Positions 23,302 through 31,154 of a stretch of 35,211 nucleotides of DNA are shown here, one piece after another. The notes under the pieces are model-generated. The model was given only the letters and a program-made list of their open reading frames with translations, searched no databases and had not been told where the DNA came from. The stretch spans positions 1-35,211 of the forward strand of contig JALFVN010000053.1 in assembly GCA_022787565.1 (NCBI GenBank). Reading direction: 5' to 3'. Each line of letters begins with the position of its first letter. Position 1 is the first letter of the stretch. Position numbers and translations under genes: made by a program. This DNA is from Clostridiales bacterium. Lineage in GTDB: Bacteria; Bacillota; Clostridia; Oscillospirales; Oscillospiraceae.

Positions 23302-24069
23302 ATGGCCAGAATTATTGCAATTGCAAATCAAAAAGGCGGAGTGGGAAAAACCACAACCTGCGTAAATCTGTGCGCTGCGCTGTGCAGAATGGGCAAACGT
23401 GTGCTGCTGGTGGACGGGGATCCTCAGGGCAACGCCAGTTCCGGCATGGGTGTATCCAAAGCCAGAAAACCCAACACCTATGATCTGCTGATCAACGGCA
23501 GCCCGGCTGAGGATTGTATCGTACATACGGAATACGGAGATGTTATTCCTACCGGAAATGAACTTGCGGCGGCTTCCGTGGAACTGATTGACGCAGAGGA
23601 AAGAGAATACGTTTTAAAAAAAGCATTGCTGGGTCTGTATTCTGACTACGACTACATTTTTGTAGATTGTCCTCCCTCTCTGGAACTGCTGACTGTAAAT
23701 GCCCTGGTGGCAGCTGACAGTGTGCTGATCCCCATGCAGTGCGAATACTATGCGCTGGAAGGAATCACGGACCTGATGACAAGTATAAAAATGTGCAACC
23801 GCCGTCTGAATCGACGGCTGGAGGTGGAAGGCATTGTTCTGACCATGTACGATTCCAGAATGAACCTGACCACGCAGGTGGAAAATGAGTTGAGAAAATT
23901 TCTGGGCGCAAAGGTATATCAAACCGTTATCCCCAGAAGTATCCGTCTTTCCGAATCGCCCAGTCACGGCATACCGGGCATTGAATATGATAAATACAAC
24001 AAGGGAACAAAGGCATATCTTGCTTTGGCCCAGGAATTCATCAAAAGATGTGAAAGAGAAGGAGGATAA
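23302..24069 (+). CDS. parA: Chromosome partitioning ATPase ParA (Soj)
   Basis: A 255-residue Walker-type ATPase that binds DNA non-specifically and works with ParB-parS in origin segregation and control of DnaA. It begins MARIIAIANQKGGVGKTTT with the deviant Walker A KGGVGKTT (residues 11-18, with the signature Lys), followed by LLVDGDPQGNAS (A' motif) and FVDCPPSLELLT (Walker B). There is no N-terminal HTH extension, so it is the short chromosomal Soj type. GGAG (23292-23295) precedes the ATG. The parB ATG directly follows its stop. The upstream DNA has two parS sites and a strong promoter. Confidence 0.96.
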   Translation: MARIIAIANQKGGVGKTTTCVNLCAALCRMGKRVLLVDGDPQGNASSGMGVSKARKPNTYDLLINGSPAEDCIVHTEYGDVIPTGNELAAASVELIDAEEREYVLKKALLGLYSDYDYIFVDCPPSLELLTVNALVAADSVLIPMQCEYYALEGITDLMTSIKMCNRRLNRRLEVEGIVLTMYDSRMNLTTQVENELRKFLGAKVYQTVIPRSIRLSESPSHGIPGIEYDKYNKGTKAYLALAQEFIKRCEREGG

Positions 24070-24948
24070 ATGGCAGCAAAAGAAAAGAAAGGTCTGGGCA
24101 CCGGACTGGACGTTCTCTTTGGTGCAAGCGGGTTGGATGAGGAGAACGAATCTGAACTATTGATCCTGCCCATTTCCAAGGTGGAGCCGAGAATCGACCA
24201 GCCCAGAGAATATTTTGACCAGCAGGCCCTTCAGGAACTGGCCGACTCCATTGCCCAATATGGCCTGATCCAACCCATTACCGTGCGGAAACTGGAAACG
24301 GGATATTATCAGATCATTGCCGGAGAAAGACGCTGGCGGGCATCCCGTCTGGCAGGGCTGAAGGAAGTTCCGGTGAGGGTGATTGAAGCAGACGACCGGA
24401 GAACTGCCGAGCTTGCCCTGGTGGAAAATCTGCAAAGAGAAGATCTGAATCCCATTGAGGAAGCCAAAGGCTATAAAACGCTGATCGATGAGTTTGGCCT
24501 GACCCAGGAGGAAGCGGCGAAGAGTGTTGGCCGCTCCCGGCCCAGCATTACCAATGCCCTAAGACTTTTGTCTCTTTCCCCGAAGGTGTTGGAAATGGTG
24601 GAGAAAAACGAGCTTTCGGCAGGACATGCCAGGGCTCTGATCTCCATAAGCGACGATAAAAAACAACTGGATGCCGCAAAGGAAGTACGGGAAAAAGGTT
24701 TGTCTGTTCGTAAAACGGAACAGTTGGCGGCAAAACTGTCAAAAGAGCCGCTTCCGGAAAAAGAAGAAGACAAAAAAATATCCGTAGACTACGCGGCGGA
24801 GATATCTGATCTCCTGTCCAAATCTCTGGGGAGAAAGGTCAGGCTGACCGACGGGAAAAAGACAGGAAAAATTGAAATTGAATTTTACGGAGCCGACGAT
24901 CGGGAAAATCTGATTGGGCTACTGAAAAGTCTTGGCAAAAGCAAATAA
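24070..24948 (+). CDS. parB: Chromosome partitioning protein ParB (Spo0J)
   Basis: A 292-residue CTP-dependent DNA clamp that loads at parS, spreads, recruits SMC and stimulates ParA. The N-terminal GLGTGLDVLFG peptide (about residues 8-18) is the ParA-interacting motif. The CTPase/ParB domain contains QPRxxF-like QPREYFDQ and GERRWRASRLAG (C-motif with the CTP-binding arginines) and ENLQREDLNPIEEA. The central HTH that reads parS is TQEEAAKSVGRSRPSITNALRLLSL, and the C-terminal dimerisation domain ends KIEIEFYGADDRENLIGLLKSLG. Length is normal. It is immediately downstream of parA and 17 bp upstream of serS. Confidence 0.96.
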   Translation: MAAKEKKGLGTGLDVLFGASGLDEENESELLILPISKVEPRIDQPREYFDQQALQELADSIAQYGLIQPITVRKLETGYYQIIAGERRWRASRLAGLKEVPVRVIEADDRRTAELALVENLQREDLNPIEEAKGYKTLIDEFGLTQEEAAKSVGRSRPSITNALRLLSLSPKVLEMVEKNELSAGHARALISISDDKKQLDAAKEVREKGLSVRKTEQLAAKLSKEPLPEKEEDKKISVDYAAEISDLLSKSLGRKVRLTDGKKTGKIEIEFYGADDRENLIGLLKSLGKSK

Positions 24949-24965
24949 AACGAGGAGAATAGAAC

Positions 24966-26270
24966 ATGCTGGATATTAGATTTGTAAGAGAAAACCCGGA
25001 TATCGTAAAAGAAAACATAAAAAAGAAATTCCAGGACCAGAAGCTGTCTCTGGTGGACGAGGTCATCGAGCTTGACGCCAAAAACCGGGCGGCCATCACG
25101 GAGGCCAGTGAGATCCGTGCCAGCAGAAATACCCTCTCCAAGCAGATCGGTATTCTGATGGGACAGGCCAAGAAAGATCCCTCAAAGCTGGAAGAGGCAG
25201 AAAAGGTAAAGGCTCAGGTCAAGGCAAATGCTGACCGGCTTGCCGAACTGGAGGAACTCGAGGAGCAGTATGCCCAGCGTATCCACGCCATCATGCTGAA
25301 CATCCCCAATATCATTGACCCCTCCGTGCCCATTGGCCCGGACGACAGCGCAAACGTTGAGGTGGAGAGATTCGGTGAGCCTGTGGTCCCCGACTTTGAA
25401 ATTCCCTATCACACCAAAATCATGGAGAGCTTCAACGGCGTGGATATGGACGCGGCCGGCAGAGTATCCGGCAACGGTTTTTACTACCTCATGGGCGACA
25501 TTGCCAGACTGCACTCCGCAGTACTGGCCTATGCCAGAGACTTTATGATCAATAAGGGCTTTATCTACTGCATCCCGCCCTTTATGATCCACGGCAATGT
25601 GGTGGAAGGCGTCATGAGCCAGACCGATATGGACGCCATGATGTACAAAATTGAGGGCGAGGATCTGTATCTGATTGGAACCTCCGAGCACTCCATGATC
25701 GGCAAATTTATTGACCAGATCATTCCTGAAGACAAGTTGCCCCAGACCCTGACCAGCTACTCCCCCTGCTTCCGCAAGGAAAAGGGCGCCCACGGCATTG
25801 AGGAGCGGGGCGTATACCGCATCCACCAGTTTGAAAAGCAGGAAATGATCGTAGTCTGCAAGCCTGAGGACTCCATGGCCTGGTACGAGAAAATGTGGCG
25901 CTTCTCCGTGGAGCTTTTCCGCAGTCTGGAAATCCCCGTGCGCCAGCTGGAGTGCTGCTCCGGCGATCTGGCTGATCTGAAGGTCAAGTCCTGCGATATT
26001 GAAGCCTGGTCCCCCAGACAGCAGAAATATTTTGAGGTCTGCTCCTGCTCCAATCTGGGCGACGCCCAGGCCCGCCGCCTGAAGATCCGCGTCAAGGGCG
26101 CTGACGGAAAAATGTATCTGCCCCATACCCTCAACAACACCGTGGTTGCTCCTCCCCGTATGCTCATTGCCTTCCTGGAAAATCATCTCCAGGCCGACGG
26201 CAGCGTGACCATCCCTGAGGTTCTCCGGCCTTACATGGGCGGAACGGAAATTCTTGTTCCCAAGAAGTAA
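24966..26270 (+). CDS. serS: Serine--tRNA ligase, variant form
   Basis: SerRS attaches serine to tRNA-Ser and to selenocysteine tRNA. The 434-residue protein has an N-terminal coiled-coil arm (about residues 1-110, MLDIRFVRENPDIVKENIKKK) and the class II core. The core is of the variant type: the usual TAE substrate motif reads TSE (TSEHSMIGKF), motif 2 reads FRKEKGAHGIEERGVYRIHQF instead of the common FRxEAGxxGRDTRGLIRxHQF, and motif 3 reads NNTVVAPPRMLIAFLENH instead of NGSxLAxGRxLxAILEN. The key motif-2 and motif-3 Arg residues are still present. Enzyme identity is not in doubt. GAGGAG lies upstream; the gene is probably cotranscribed with parAB and mscL. Confidence 0.94.
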   Translation: MLDIRFVRENPDIVKENIKKKFQDQKLSLVDEVIELDAKNRAAITEASEIRASRNTLSKQIGILMGQAKKDPSKLEEAEKVKAQVKANADRLAELEELEEQYAQRIHAIMLNIPNIIDPSVPIGPDDSANVEVERFGEPVVPDFEIPYHTKIMESFNGVDMDAAGRVSGNGFYYLMGDIARLHSAVLAYARDFMINKGFIYCIPPFMIHGNVVEGVMSQTDMDAMMYKIEGEDLYLIGTSEHSMIGKFIDQIIPEDKLPQTLTSYSPCFRKEKGAHGIEERGVYRIHQFEKQEMIVVCKPEDSMAWYEKMWRFSVELFRSLEIPVRQLECCSGDLADLKVKSCDIEAWSPRQQKYFEVCSCSNLGDAQARRLKIRVKGADGKMYLPHTLNNTVVAPPRMLIAFLENHLQADGSVTIPEVLRPYMGGTEILVPKK

Positions 26271-26284
26271 GAGGAGTCTGCCGC

Positions 26285-26725
26285 ATGAAAAAAATAATCA
26301 ATGAATTCAAAGCCTTTATCCTGCGCGGAAACGTGCTGGATATGGCCATCGGCGTTGTTATTGCCGGCGCTTTCGGAAAAATAACCACATCTCTGGTCAA
26401 TGATCTGCTCCTTCCCCTTGTCAGCTGGATCTGCGGAAGCAGAGATATGACCGCGCTGAATATGATCGTCCGGCCCGCGGAATACAACGAAGCCGGTGAA
26501 GTGGTAAGGGAAGCCATTACCCTGGGCTTTGGCAGCTTTGTCGGAACAGTGATCGATTTTCTGCTGATCGCAGTGGTGATTTTTGCCATCGTTAAGGCAT
26601 CAAACAAAGTCCATGATCTGACGCACAAAAAGGAAGAAAAAGCAGAGGCCGCGCCCGAAGAACCGCCCAAGCCTACCACAGAAGAGCTTCTCTCCGAAAT
26701 TCTGGAAGAACTGAAGAAAAAATAA
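26285..26725 (+). CDS. mscL: Large-conductance mechanosensitive channel MscL
   Basis: MscL opens under membrane tension to release solutes on hypo-osmotic shock. The 146-residue protein has the N-terminal amphipathic helix (IINEFKAFILRGN), TM1 (VLDMAIGVVIAGAFGKITTSLVNDLLLP, with the gate region), an extracellular loop (residues 50-80), TM2 (VGTVIDFLLIAVVIFAIVKA) and a charged cytoplasmic helix bundle ending ELLSEILEELKKK. Length is typical (about 130-150). AAGAGGAG precedes the ATG, 14 bp after serS, and a strong hairpin terminator follows, so it closes the parAB-serS-mscL transcript. Confidence 0.96.
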   Translation: MKKIINEFKAFILRGNVLDMAIGVVIAGAFGKITTSLVNDLLLPLVSWICGSRDMTALNMIVRPAEYNEAGEVVREAITLGFGSFVGTVIDFLLIAVVIFAIVKASNKVHDLTHKKEEKAEAAPEEPPKPTTEELLSEILEELKKK

Positions 26726-26743
26726 AATTCGGATAAAATTCTG

Positions 26744-26783
26744 ACTGAAGGCTGTCCCGCTAAGGACAGCCTTCAGTATTTTG
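26744..26783 (+). terminator. Intrinsic terminator of mscL
   Basis: ACTGAAGGCTGTCC (26744-26757) and GGACAGCCTTCAGT (26764-26777) form a perfect 14-bp stem with a 6-nt loop, then ATTTTG. Confidence 0.9.
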
Positions 26784-26807
26784 CATTATCTTCTATATTA
26801 TATTTAT

Positions 26808-26829
26808 ATCTTGCAAAATATCTTGCAAA
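26808..26829 (+). repeat. Direct repeat overlapping the dnaA -35
   Basis: ATCTTGCAAA occurs twice, at 26808-26817 and 26820-26829, spaced 12 bp. The second copy contains the TTGCAA -35 hexamer. No perfect DnaA box was found upstream of dnaA, so the repeat may be a regulatory site of unknown protein. Confidence 0.6.
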
Positions 26830-26851
26830 GTATACAGATTTTTGCTATACT
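26823..26851 (+). promoter_or_regulatory. Sigma-A promoter of dnaA
   Basis: TTGCAA (26823-26828), 17-bp spacer ending in TGC, TATACT (26846-26851): an extended -10 promoter about 39 bp upstream of the dnaA ATG. Confidence 0.8.
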
Positions 26852-26889
26852 TGTATAGTTAGGAATATTATCGCAAATGAGGTGCGTTA

Positions 26890-28197
26890 ATGAACTCTGT
26901 AAACGACATCTGGGAAGAAATCGTAAAGATCCTTTCAAAGCAGCTCACACCCACGGCCATCAGCACCTGGTTTTCAGACTGTACGCCTGTGGAGATCGAC
27001 GACTGCAAGCTGGTGCTGCACACCACAACGGATTTTAAACGCAGCATCATTATTTCCCGTTTCGGCGATACCATAAAAGCGGCTCTTTCCGATCTGTTCT
27101 CCTGTGATTTTGATATTCTTGTTCTGGCAGGAGACGAAATCAACGACTTTTCCATCAAGAAAAAGGCGGAAAATTCCCTGCCGGAAATGGAAGGCTACAC
27201 CTTTGACCGTTTCATTGTCGGCAACTCCAATAAGTTTGCCCATGCAGCGGCTCTGGCCGTTGCTGAAAAGCCGGGCGTCACATACAACCCACTGTTCATT
27301 TACGGAAATTCCGGTCTGGGAAAAACCCATCTCCTTCTCGCCATCGGACAGGAGATCCATGAAAAGGATCCCTCAAAGAAGATTGCCTATCTGAAGGGCG
27401 ATGAATTTACCAACCAGCTCATCCGGGCAATAAAAGACGGCACCGGCGAGGAATTCCGCACAAAGTACAGAAATGTGGACCTCTTCCTTGTGGACGATAT
27501 TCAGTTTATTGCCGGTAAGCAGCAGACACAGAATGAATTTTTCCACACCTTCAATAACATCTATGAGGCAGGACATCAGATCGTGATCACCTCCGACCGT
27601 CCTCCTCTGGAAATGTCTCTTCTGGACGACCGTCTGCGCACCCGCTTCGAAGGCGGGCTGATGGCGGACATCCAGCCGCCTGATCTGGAGACAAGAATGG
27701 CAATCATCCGCAATAAAGCCGCCCAGCTGGGCCTGCTGCTTTCGGATGATGCTGTGGCCTACATCGCGGAAAACATAACCGCAAACATCCGGCAGCTTGA
27801 AGGCGTGATCAAGCGGCTGACGGCTTATAAAGAAATCCTGGACGATGTAATCACCATAGATTCCGTTAAACGGGCCATAAAAGATGTGATCAAGATCGGC
27901 ACCTATATCCCCACGCCGGAGATCATCATCAAGGAAACCGCAAAATACTATTCTCTGAAGGACGAAGACTTGCGGGGGCAAAACCGCTCCAAGAATACGG
28001 CAATGGCAAGACAGGTCTCCATGTATCTGATGCGCTCGCTGACAAACCTCTCCTTGAAGGACATCGGCACAGAGTATGAGGACAGAAACCATGCCACAGT
28101 TCTCGCTTCCATCAGAAAAGTGGAGGATCTGCTGAAAACGGACAGCTCCATGGCCGGTATTATCAGAGACATTACATCGAATATCAATTCCAATTAA
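26890..28197 (+). CDS. dnaA: Chromosomal replication initiator DnaA
   Basis: The 435-residue initiator ATPase binds DnaA boxes, melts oriC and loads DnaB. Domain I covers about residues 1-80; domain II is very short. Domain III has Walker A GNSGLGKT, Walker B LFLVDDIQF, sensor 1 ITSDRPP and the box VII arginine region LLDDRLRTRFEGG. Domain IV carries the DnaA-box helix-turn-helix (NLSLKDIGTEYEDRNHATVLASIRKVE, about residues 385-412). Length is slightly shorter than B. subtilis DnaA (446), because of the short linker. The ATG at 26890 follows GAGGTG (26879-26884). It precedes the oriC candidate. Confidence 0.98.
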   Translation: MNSVNDIWEEIVKILSKQLTPTAISTWFSDCTPVEIDDCKLVLHTTTDFKRSIIISRFGDTIKAALSDLFSCDFDILVLAGDEINDFSIKKKAENSLPEMEGYTFDRFIVGNSNKFAHAAALAVAEKPGVTYNPLFIYGNSGLGKTHLLLAIGQEIHEKDPSKKIAYLKGDEFTNQLIRAIKDGTGEEFRTKYRNVDLFLVDDIQFIAGKQQTQNEFFHTFNNIYEAGHQIVITSDRPPLEMSLLDDRLRTRFEGGLMADIQPPDLETRMAIIRNKAAQLGLLLSDDAVAYIAENITANIRQLEGVIKRLTAYKEILDDVITIDSVKRAIKDVIKIGTYIPTPEIIIKETAKYYSLKDEDLRGQNRSKNTAMARQVSMYLMRSLTNLSLKDIGTEYEDRNHATVLASIRKVEDLLKTDSSMAGIIRDITSNINSN

Positions 28198-28429
28198 TTT
28201 TCAACATTTTGCTGTGGCAAAGTGAAAAACCGTCTGTGGAAAAAATTCAGGGCTCCGTCCCCTGTGGAAAAAGAAAAACTTATACACTTTTTTCTGAACA
28301 GAAAAAAGTCCCTGTTTTCAGGGCCTCAAGGGACTTTTCCACAAAAAATTTTCCTACTACGATAGCTACCAATATTTTATTCTTTATTGCTGGATAGAAA
28401 ATAATTTCCCTTTTTAAGGAGGAACACCC
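28198..28429. other. oriC: Chromosome origin (oriC) candidate between dnaA and dnaN
   Basis: A 232-bp non-coding gap with three near-consensus DnaA boxes, TGTGGAAAA at 28235-28243 and 28263-28271 and TTTTCCACA at 28335-28343, each one mismatch from TTATCCACA. Weaker matches are TGTGGCAAA (28213-28221) and TTATACACT (28280-28288). AT-rich stretches (28340-28400) could be the unwinding element. Position between dnaA and dnaN is typical for Firmicutes. A hairpin with AAAAGTCCC/GGGACTTTT (28304-28338) overlaps the third box and may also terminate dnaA. Confidence 0.75.
28304..28338 (+). terminator. Hairpin in the dnaA-dnaN gap, possible terminator
   Basis: AAAAGTCCC (28304-28312) and GGGACTTTT (28330-28338), 9 bp, ending in four T. 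A second small palindrome (TTTTTTCTG/CAGAAAAAA, 28288-28307) lies just before. It could end dnaA transcripts or help shape oriC. Confidence 0.45.
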
Positions 28430-29545
28430 ATGAAATTCAGTTGTGAAAAATATCTGCTGCAAACAGCATGTACGATTGCGTCAAGAGCAACCGCAACCAA
28501 AAGCCCCATCCCCGCTCTTGAAGGTCTGCTGATCCAGGCCGGAACGGACGTTACCGTTACCGGATATGATCTGAAGGAGGGTATATACACCAATATCGGC
28601 GCAGACATTGAACAGCCCGGCTCCATCGTTGTAGGCGCAAGGCTCTTTGGAGAAATGATCCGCCGCCTGCCCGACGGGATTGTGAGCATCAGGGCGGATG
28701 AGAACGAAAACGTAAACGTAAAGTGCGGAAAGAGCGAATTCAACTTCATGGGAATCAGCGCAGAGGATTACCCGGAAATGCCCAGTGTGGACGGACTGAA
28801 TCATATCCGTCTGCCCCAGAAGCTGCTGAAAAACATGATCAACCAGACGATCTTTGCCGTATCCGACAGCGACGTCCGGCCCATTTATACCGGGACGCTG
28901 TTTGAAATTGAAGACGGGGAACTGACCATGGTATCTGTGGACGGCTACCGCCTGGCCAAACGCAGCGAGAAAATCCAGGGGGAAAATGTGGAAAACTGCT
29001 CCTTTGTGGTTCCCGGCTCCGCTCTGTCCGACATTGAACGCATCTGCGGCGACACGGAGGATACTGTCAGTATTTCGGTAGGCGCAAAGCACATCTCCTT
29101 CTCCATTGGCGAAACAGTGGTTGTCACCCGCCGCCTGGAAGGTGAATTTCTGAATTACCGCAAATCCATCCCGGATAAATTCCGCTTTACCGTTCAGGTG
29201 GAGCGAGGAGAATTTATGTCCACCATCGACCGCGTTGCCCTGATCGTCAGCGAGAAAAACAGCAGCCCGGTAAGACTCAGCTTCAACGACGGCTCCATTG
29301 ACTGTCTCTGCGTCACGCCCATCGGCAAGGCGGAGGATGTCTGCACCTGTGACGGAAGCGGCGAAGGGCTGGAGATCGGCTTTAACGACCGTTATCTGAT
29401 GGACGCGCTGAAAGCCGCCTCCGGAACGGATAAGCTGAATATCAGTCTGAACACCGCATCTTCTCCCTGCGTGATCGATGCGGCGGACGGCAGCGGCGCA
29501 TTTACCTATATGATTCTTCCTGTGCGTCTCCGCGCAGGCGACTGA
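28430..29545 (+). CDS. dnaN: DNA polymerase III beta subunit (sliding clamp)
   Basis: The 371-residue clamp forms a dimeric ring that tethers the replicative polymerase to DNA. The N terminus MKFSCEKYLLQTACTIASRATATKS and the segments VVGARLFGEMIRRLPDG, VDGYRLAKRSE, VVPGSALSDIERI and the C-terminal AFTYMILPVRL (peptide-binding pocket; the usual ending is YxVMPMRL) identify it. The three-domain layout and length are normal. AAGGAGG lies 8 bp before the ATG. It is followed by the S4-domain gene, recF and remB in a tight run. Confidence 0.97.
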   Translation: MKFSCEKYLLQTACTIASRATATKSPIPALEGLLIQAGTDVTVTGYDLKEGIYTNIGADIEQPGSIVVGARLFGEMIRRLPDGIVSIRADENENVNVKCGKSEFNFMGISAEDYPEMPSVDGLNHIRLPQKLLKNMINQTIFAVSDSDVRPIYTGTLFEIEDGELTMVSVDGYRLAKRSEKIQGENVENCSFVVPGSALSDIERICGDTEDTVSISVGAKHISFSIGETVVVTRRLEGEFLNYRKSIPDKFRFTVQVERGEFMSTIDRVALIVSEKNSSPVRLSFNDGSIDCLCVTPIGKAEDVCTCDGSGEGLEIGFNDRYLMDALKAASGTDKLNISLNTASSPCVIDAADGSGAFTYMILPVRLRAGD

Positions 29546-29557
29546 TAAGGCGAAAAA

Positions 29558-29770
29558 ATGGAAAAAATATTGATAAAAACAGAATTTATCAAGCTGGATT
29601 CCCTGCTGAAATTTGCGGCCCTGGTGGGAACCGGCGGAGAAGCAAAATATGTGATCGGCGAGGGTATGGTAAAGGTGAACGGCGAAGTCTGCACCATGCG
29701 GGGAAAAAAGATCTACCCCGGTGATAAGGTGGAATTTGACCGGTTCAGCCTTGAAGTGACGAAGGAATGA
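29558..29770 (+). CDS. yaaA: S4 domain RNA-binding protein YaaA/RlbA-like
   Basis: A 70-residue protein with one S4 RNA-binding domain: [47 protein letters not shown]. The pattern is that of YaaA, which sits between dnaN and recF in Bacillus and many Clostridia. Its exact role is unknown; ribosome-related binding is suggested by the fold and is inference. GGCGA precedes the ATG only weakly. Its TGA overlaps the recF ATG (ATGA at 29767-29770), so it is coupled to recF. Confidence 0.92.
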   Translation: MEKILIKTEFIKLDSLLKFAALVGTGGEAKYVIGEGMVKVNGEVCTMRGKKIYPGDKVEFDRFSLEVTKE

Positions 29771-30867
29771 GAGTTGAAAAGATCGCCCTGAACGGCTTTC
29801 GCAACTACGAGTGGGAAACGGCGGAATTCGGCAGCGGGACCAATGTGATCTCAGGCCATAATGCGCAGGGAAAAACCAATCTGCTGGAAGCGGTTTACAT
29901 GCTTTCTTCCGGACGAAGCTTCCGCACCCGATTTGATAAAGAGCTTGTGGGCTTTGGTTATTCCTCGGCTGAAATCCTGGCCGATGTGGTCAGTCAGGAT
30001 CGGAGCCAGACCATTAATATGCTGATCCGACCGGGTTATGCAAAGAAAATAAGTGTAAACGGCGTAAAAAAGTCTGCCGGAGAGCTTTCCCAGGTCATCA
30101 ATACGGTGCTCTTTTGCCCGGATGATCTGAACCTGATCAAAGAAGGCGCGGCAGTAAGGCGAAGGCTTATGGACAATGCCATCAGCCAGATAAGACCCAG
30201 ATACGCCGGGATCCTGTCAGAATTCAACCGGCTTTACGAGCATAAGACCCGCATTTTAAAGGATTGGCGGGATAAGCCTTCCCTGCTTGATACGCTGGAC
30301 GAATTTTCAGACGGAATGTGCAGAGCTTCTGCCCAGCTGATCCGCTACCGGGCAGCCTTTGCGGCAAGACTGGATCAGGCGGCAGCGCCCATACACAGCG
30401 AATTTTCCGGCGAGGGCGAGGAGCTGGCTATCGGCTACTCCACGGTAAGCACCGTAAAAAATATCTACGGCAGCGCCAGGGAAATATATTACGATATCTG
30501 CGAACACCAGGAAAAGCACCGCCAGGCAGAAATTGAAAGCGGTCAGTGTCTTACCGGCGCCCATAAGGACGACCTTGAGATATCCATAAACGGGAAATCC
30601 GCAAGAAGCTTTGCCTCCCAGGGCCAGACCAGAACGGCGGCCCTGTCCATCAAGCTTGCCGAGCGCGAGATATTCCTGAATGAAACCGGGGAATATCCCA
30701 TTCTTTTGCTGGATGATGTGCTTTCAGAGCTTGACATGAAGCGGCAGGAGTTTGTGCTCAACCGCATCGGCGGCGGGCAGACCCTGATCACCTGCTGCGA
30801 GGACGAGGGCATATCCAGCCGTACAGGAGGCCGGGTACTGTTTGTGGAGAAAGGCAGGATACGCTGA
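29767..30867 (+). CDS. recF: DNA replication and repair protein RecF
   Basis: RecF is an SMC-like ATPase that loads RecA at ssDNA gaps with RecO and RecR. The 366-residue protein has Walker [10 protein letters not shown] (about residues 30-38), the LSSGRSFR loop, the signature [17 protein letters not shown] near residue 280, and Walker [14 protein letters not shown]. Length is usual (about 360-375). Its start overlaps yaaA by ATGA and its TGA overlaps the remB ATG by one base (30867), giving a translationally coupled run. Confidence 0.97.
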   Translation: MRVEKIALNGFRNYEWETAEFGSGTNVISGHNAQGKTNLLEAVYMLSSGRSFRTRFDKELVGFGYSSAEILADVVSQDRSQTINMLIRPGYAKKISVNGVKKSAGELSQVINTVLFCPDDLNLIKEGAAVRRRLMDNAISQIRPRYAGILSEFNRLYEHKTRILKDWRDKPSLLDTLDEFSDGMCRASAQLIRYRAAFAARLDQAAAPIHSEFSGEGEELAIGYSTVSTVKNIYGSAREIYYDICEHQEKHRQAEIESGQCLTGAHKDDLEISINGKSARSFASQGQTRTAALSIKLAEREIFLNETGEYPILLLDDVLSELDMKRQEFVLNRIGGGQTLITCCEDEGISSRTGGRVLFVEKGRIR

Positions 30868-31124
30868 TGTACCTTCATCTGGGCAAAGGAACCGTGGTCA
30901 GTACCGGGGAGATCATCGGTATTTTTGACCTGGACATCACTTCTCAGTCCCATCTCACCAGAAAATATCTGAACATGGCCGAAAAAGCCGGACAGGTGAT
31001 CAACGCGGCGGAGGATATTCCCAAATCCTTTGTTGTCTGCTGTGAGCGGGGGAAAAAAACAGTATATCTCAGCCAGATGGCATCTGCCACACTGCTGCGC
31101 CGCGCCGAATCCGGCACTTTATAA
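30867..31124 (+). CDS. remB: Extracellular matrix regulator RemB-like (DUF370)
   Basis: An 85-residue DUF370 protein: [29 protein letters not shown], with SFVVCCERGKKTVYLSQMASATLLRR at the C-terminal side. In Bacillus subtilis RemB (YaaB) lies at this same place between recF and gyrB and, with RemA, activates matrix genes; RemA is a DNA-binding ring. Here the function is inferred from family and synteny only. The first base of its ATG is the last base of the recF stop. A 30-bp gap precedes gyrB. Confidence 0.88.
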   Translation: MYLHLGKGTVVSTGEIIGIFDLDITSQSHLTRKYLNMAEKAGQVINAAEDIPKSFVVCCERGKKTVYLSQMASATLLRRAESGTL

Positions 31125-31154
31125 TGTTCCAAAAAGGAAAGTTGAGGAAAATAA

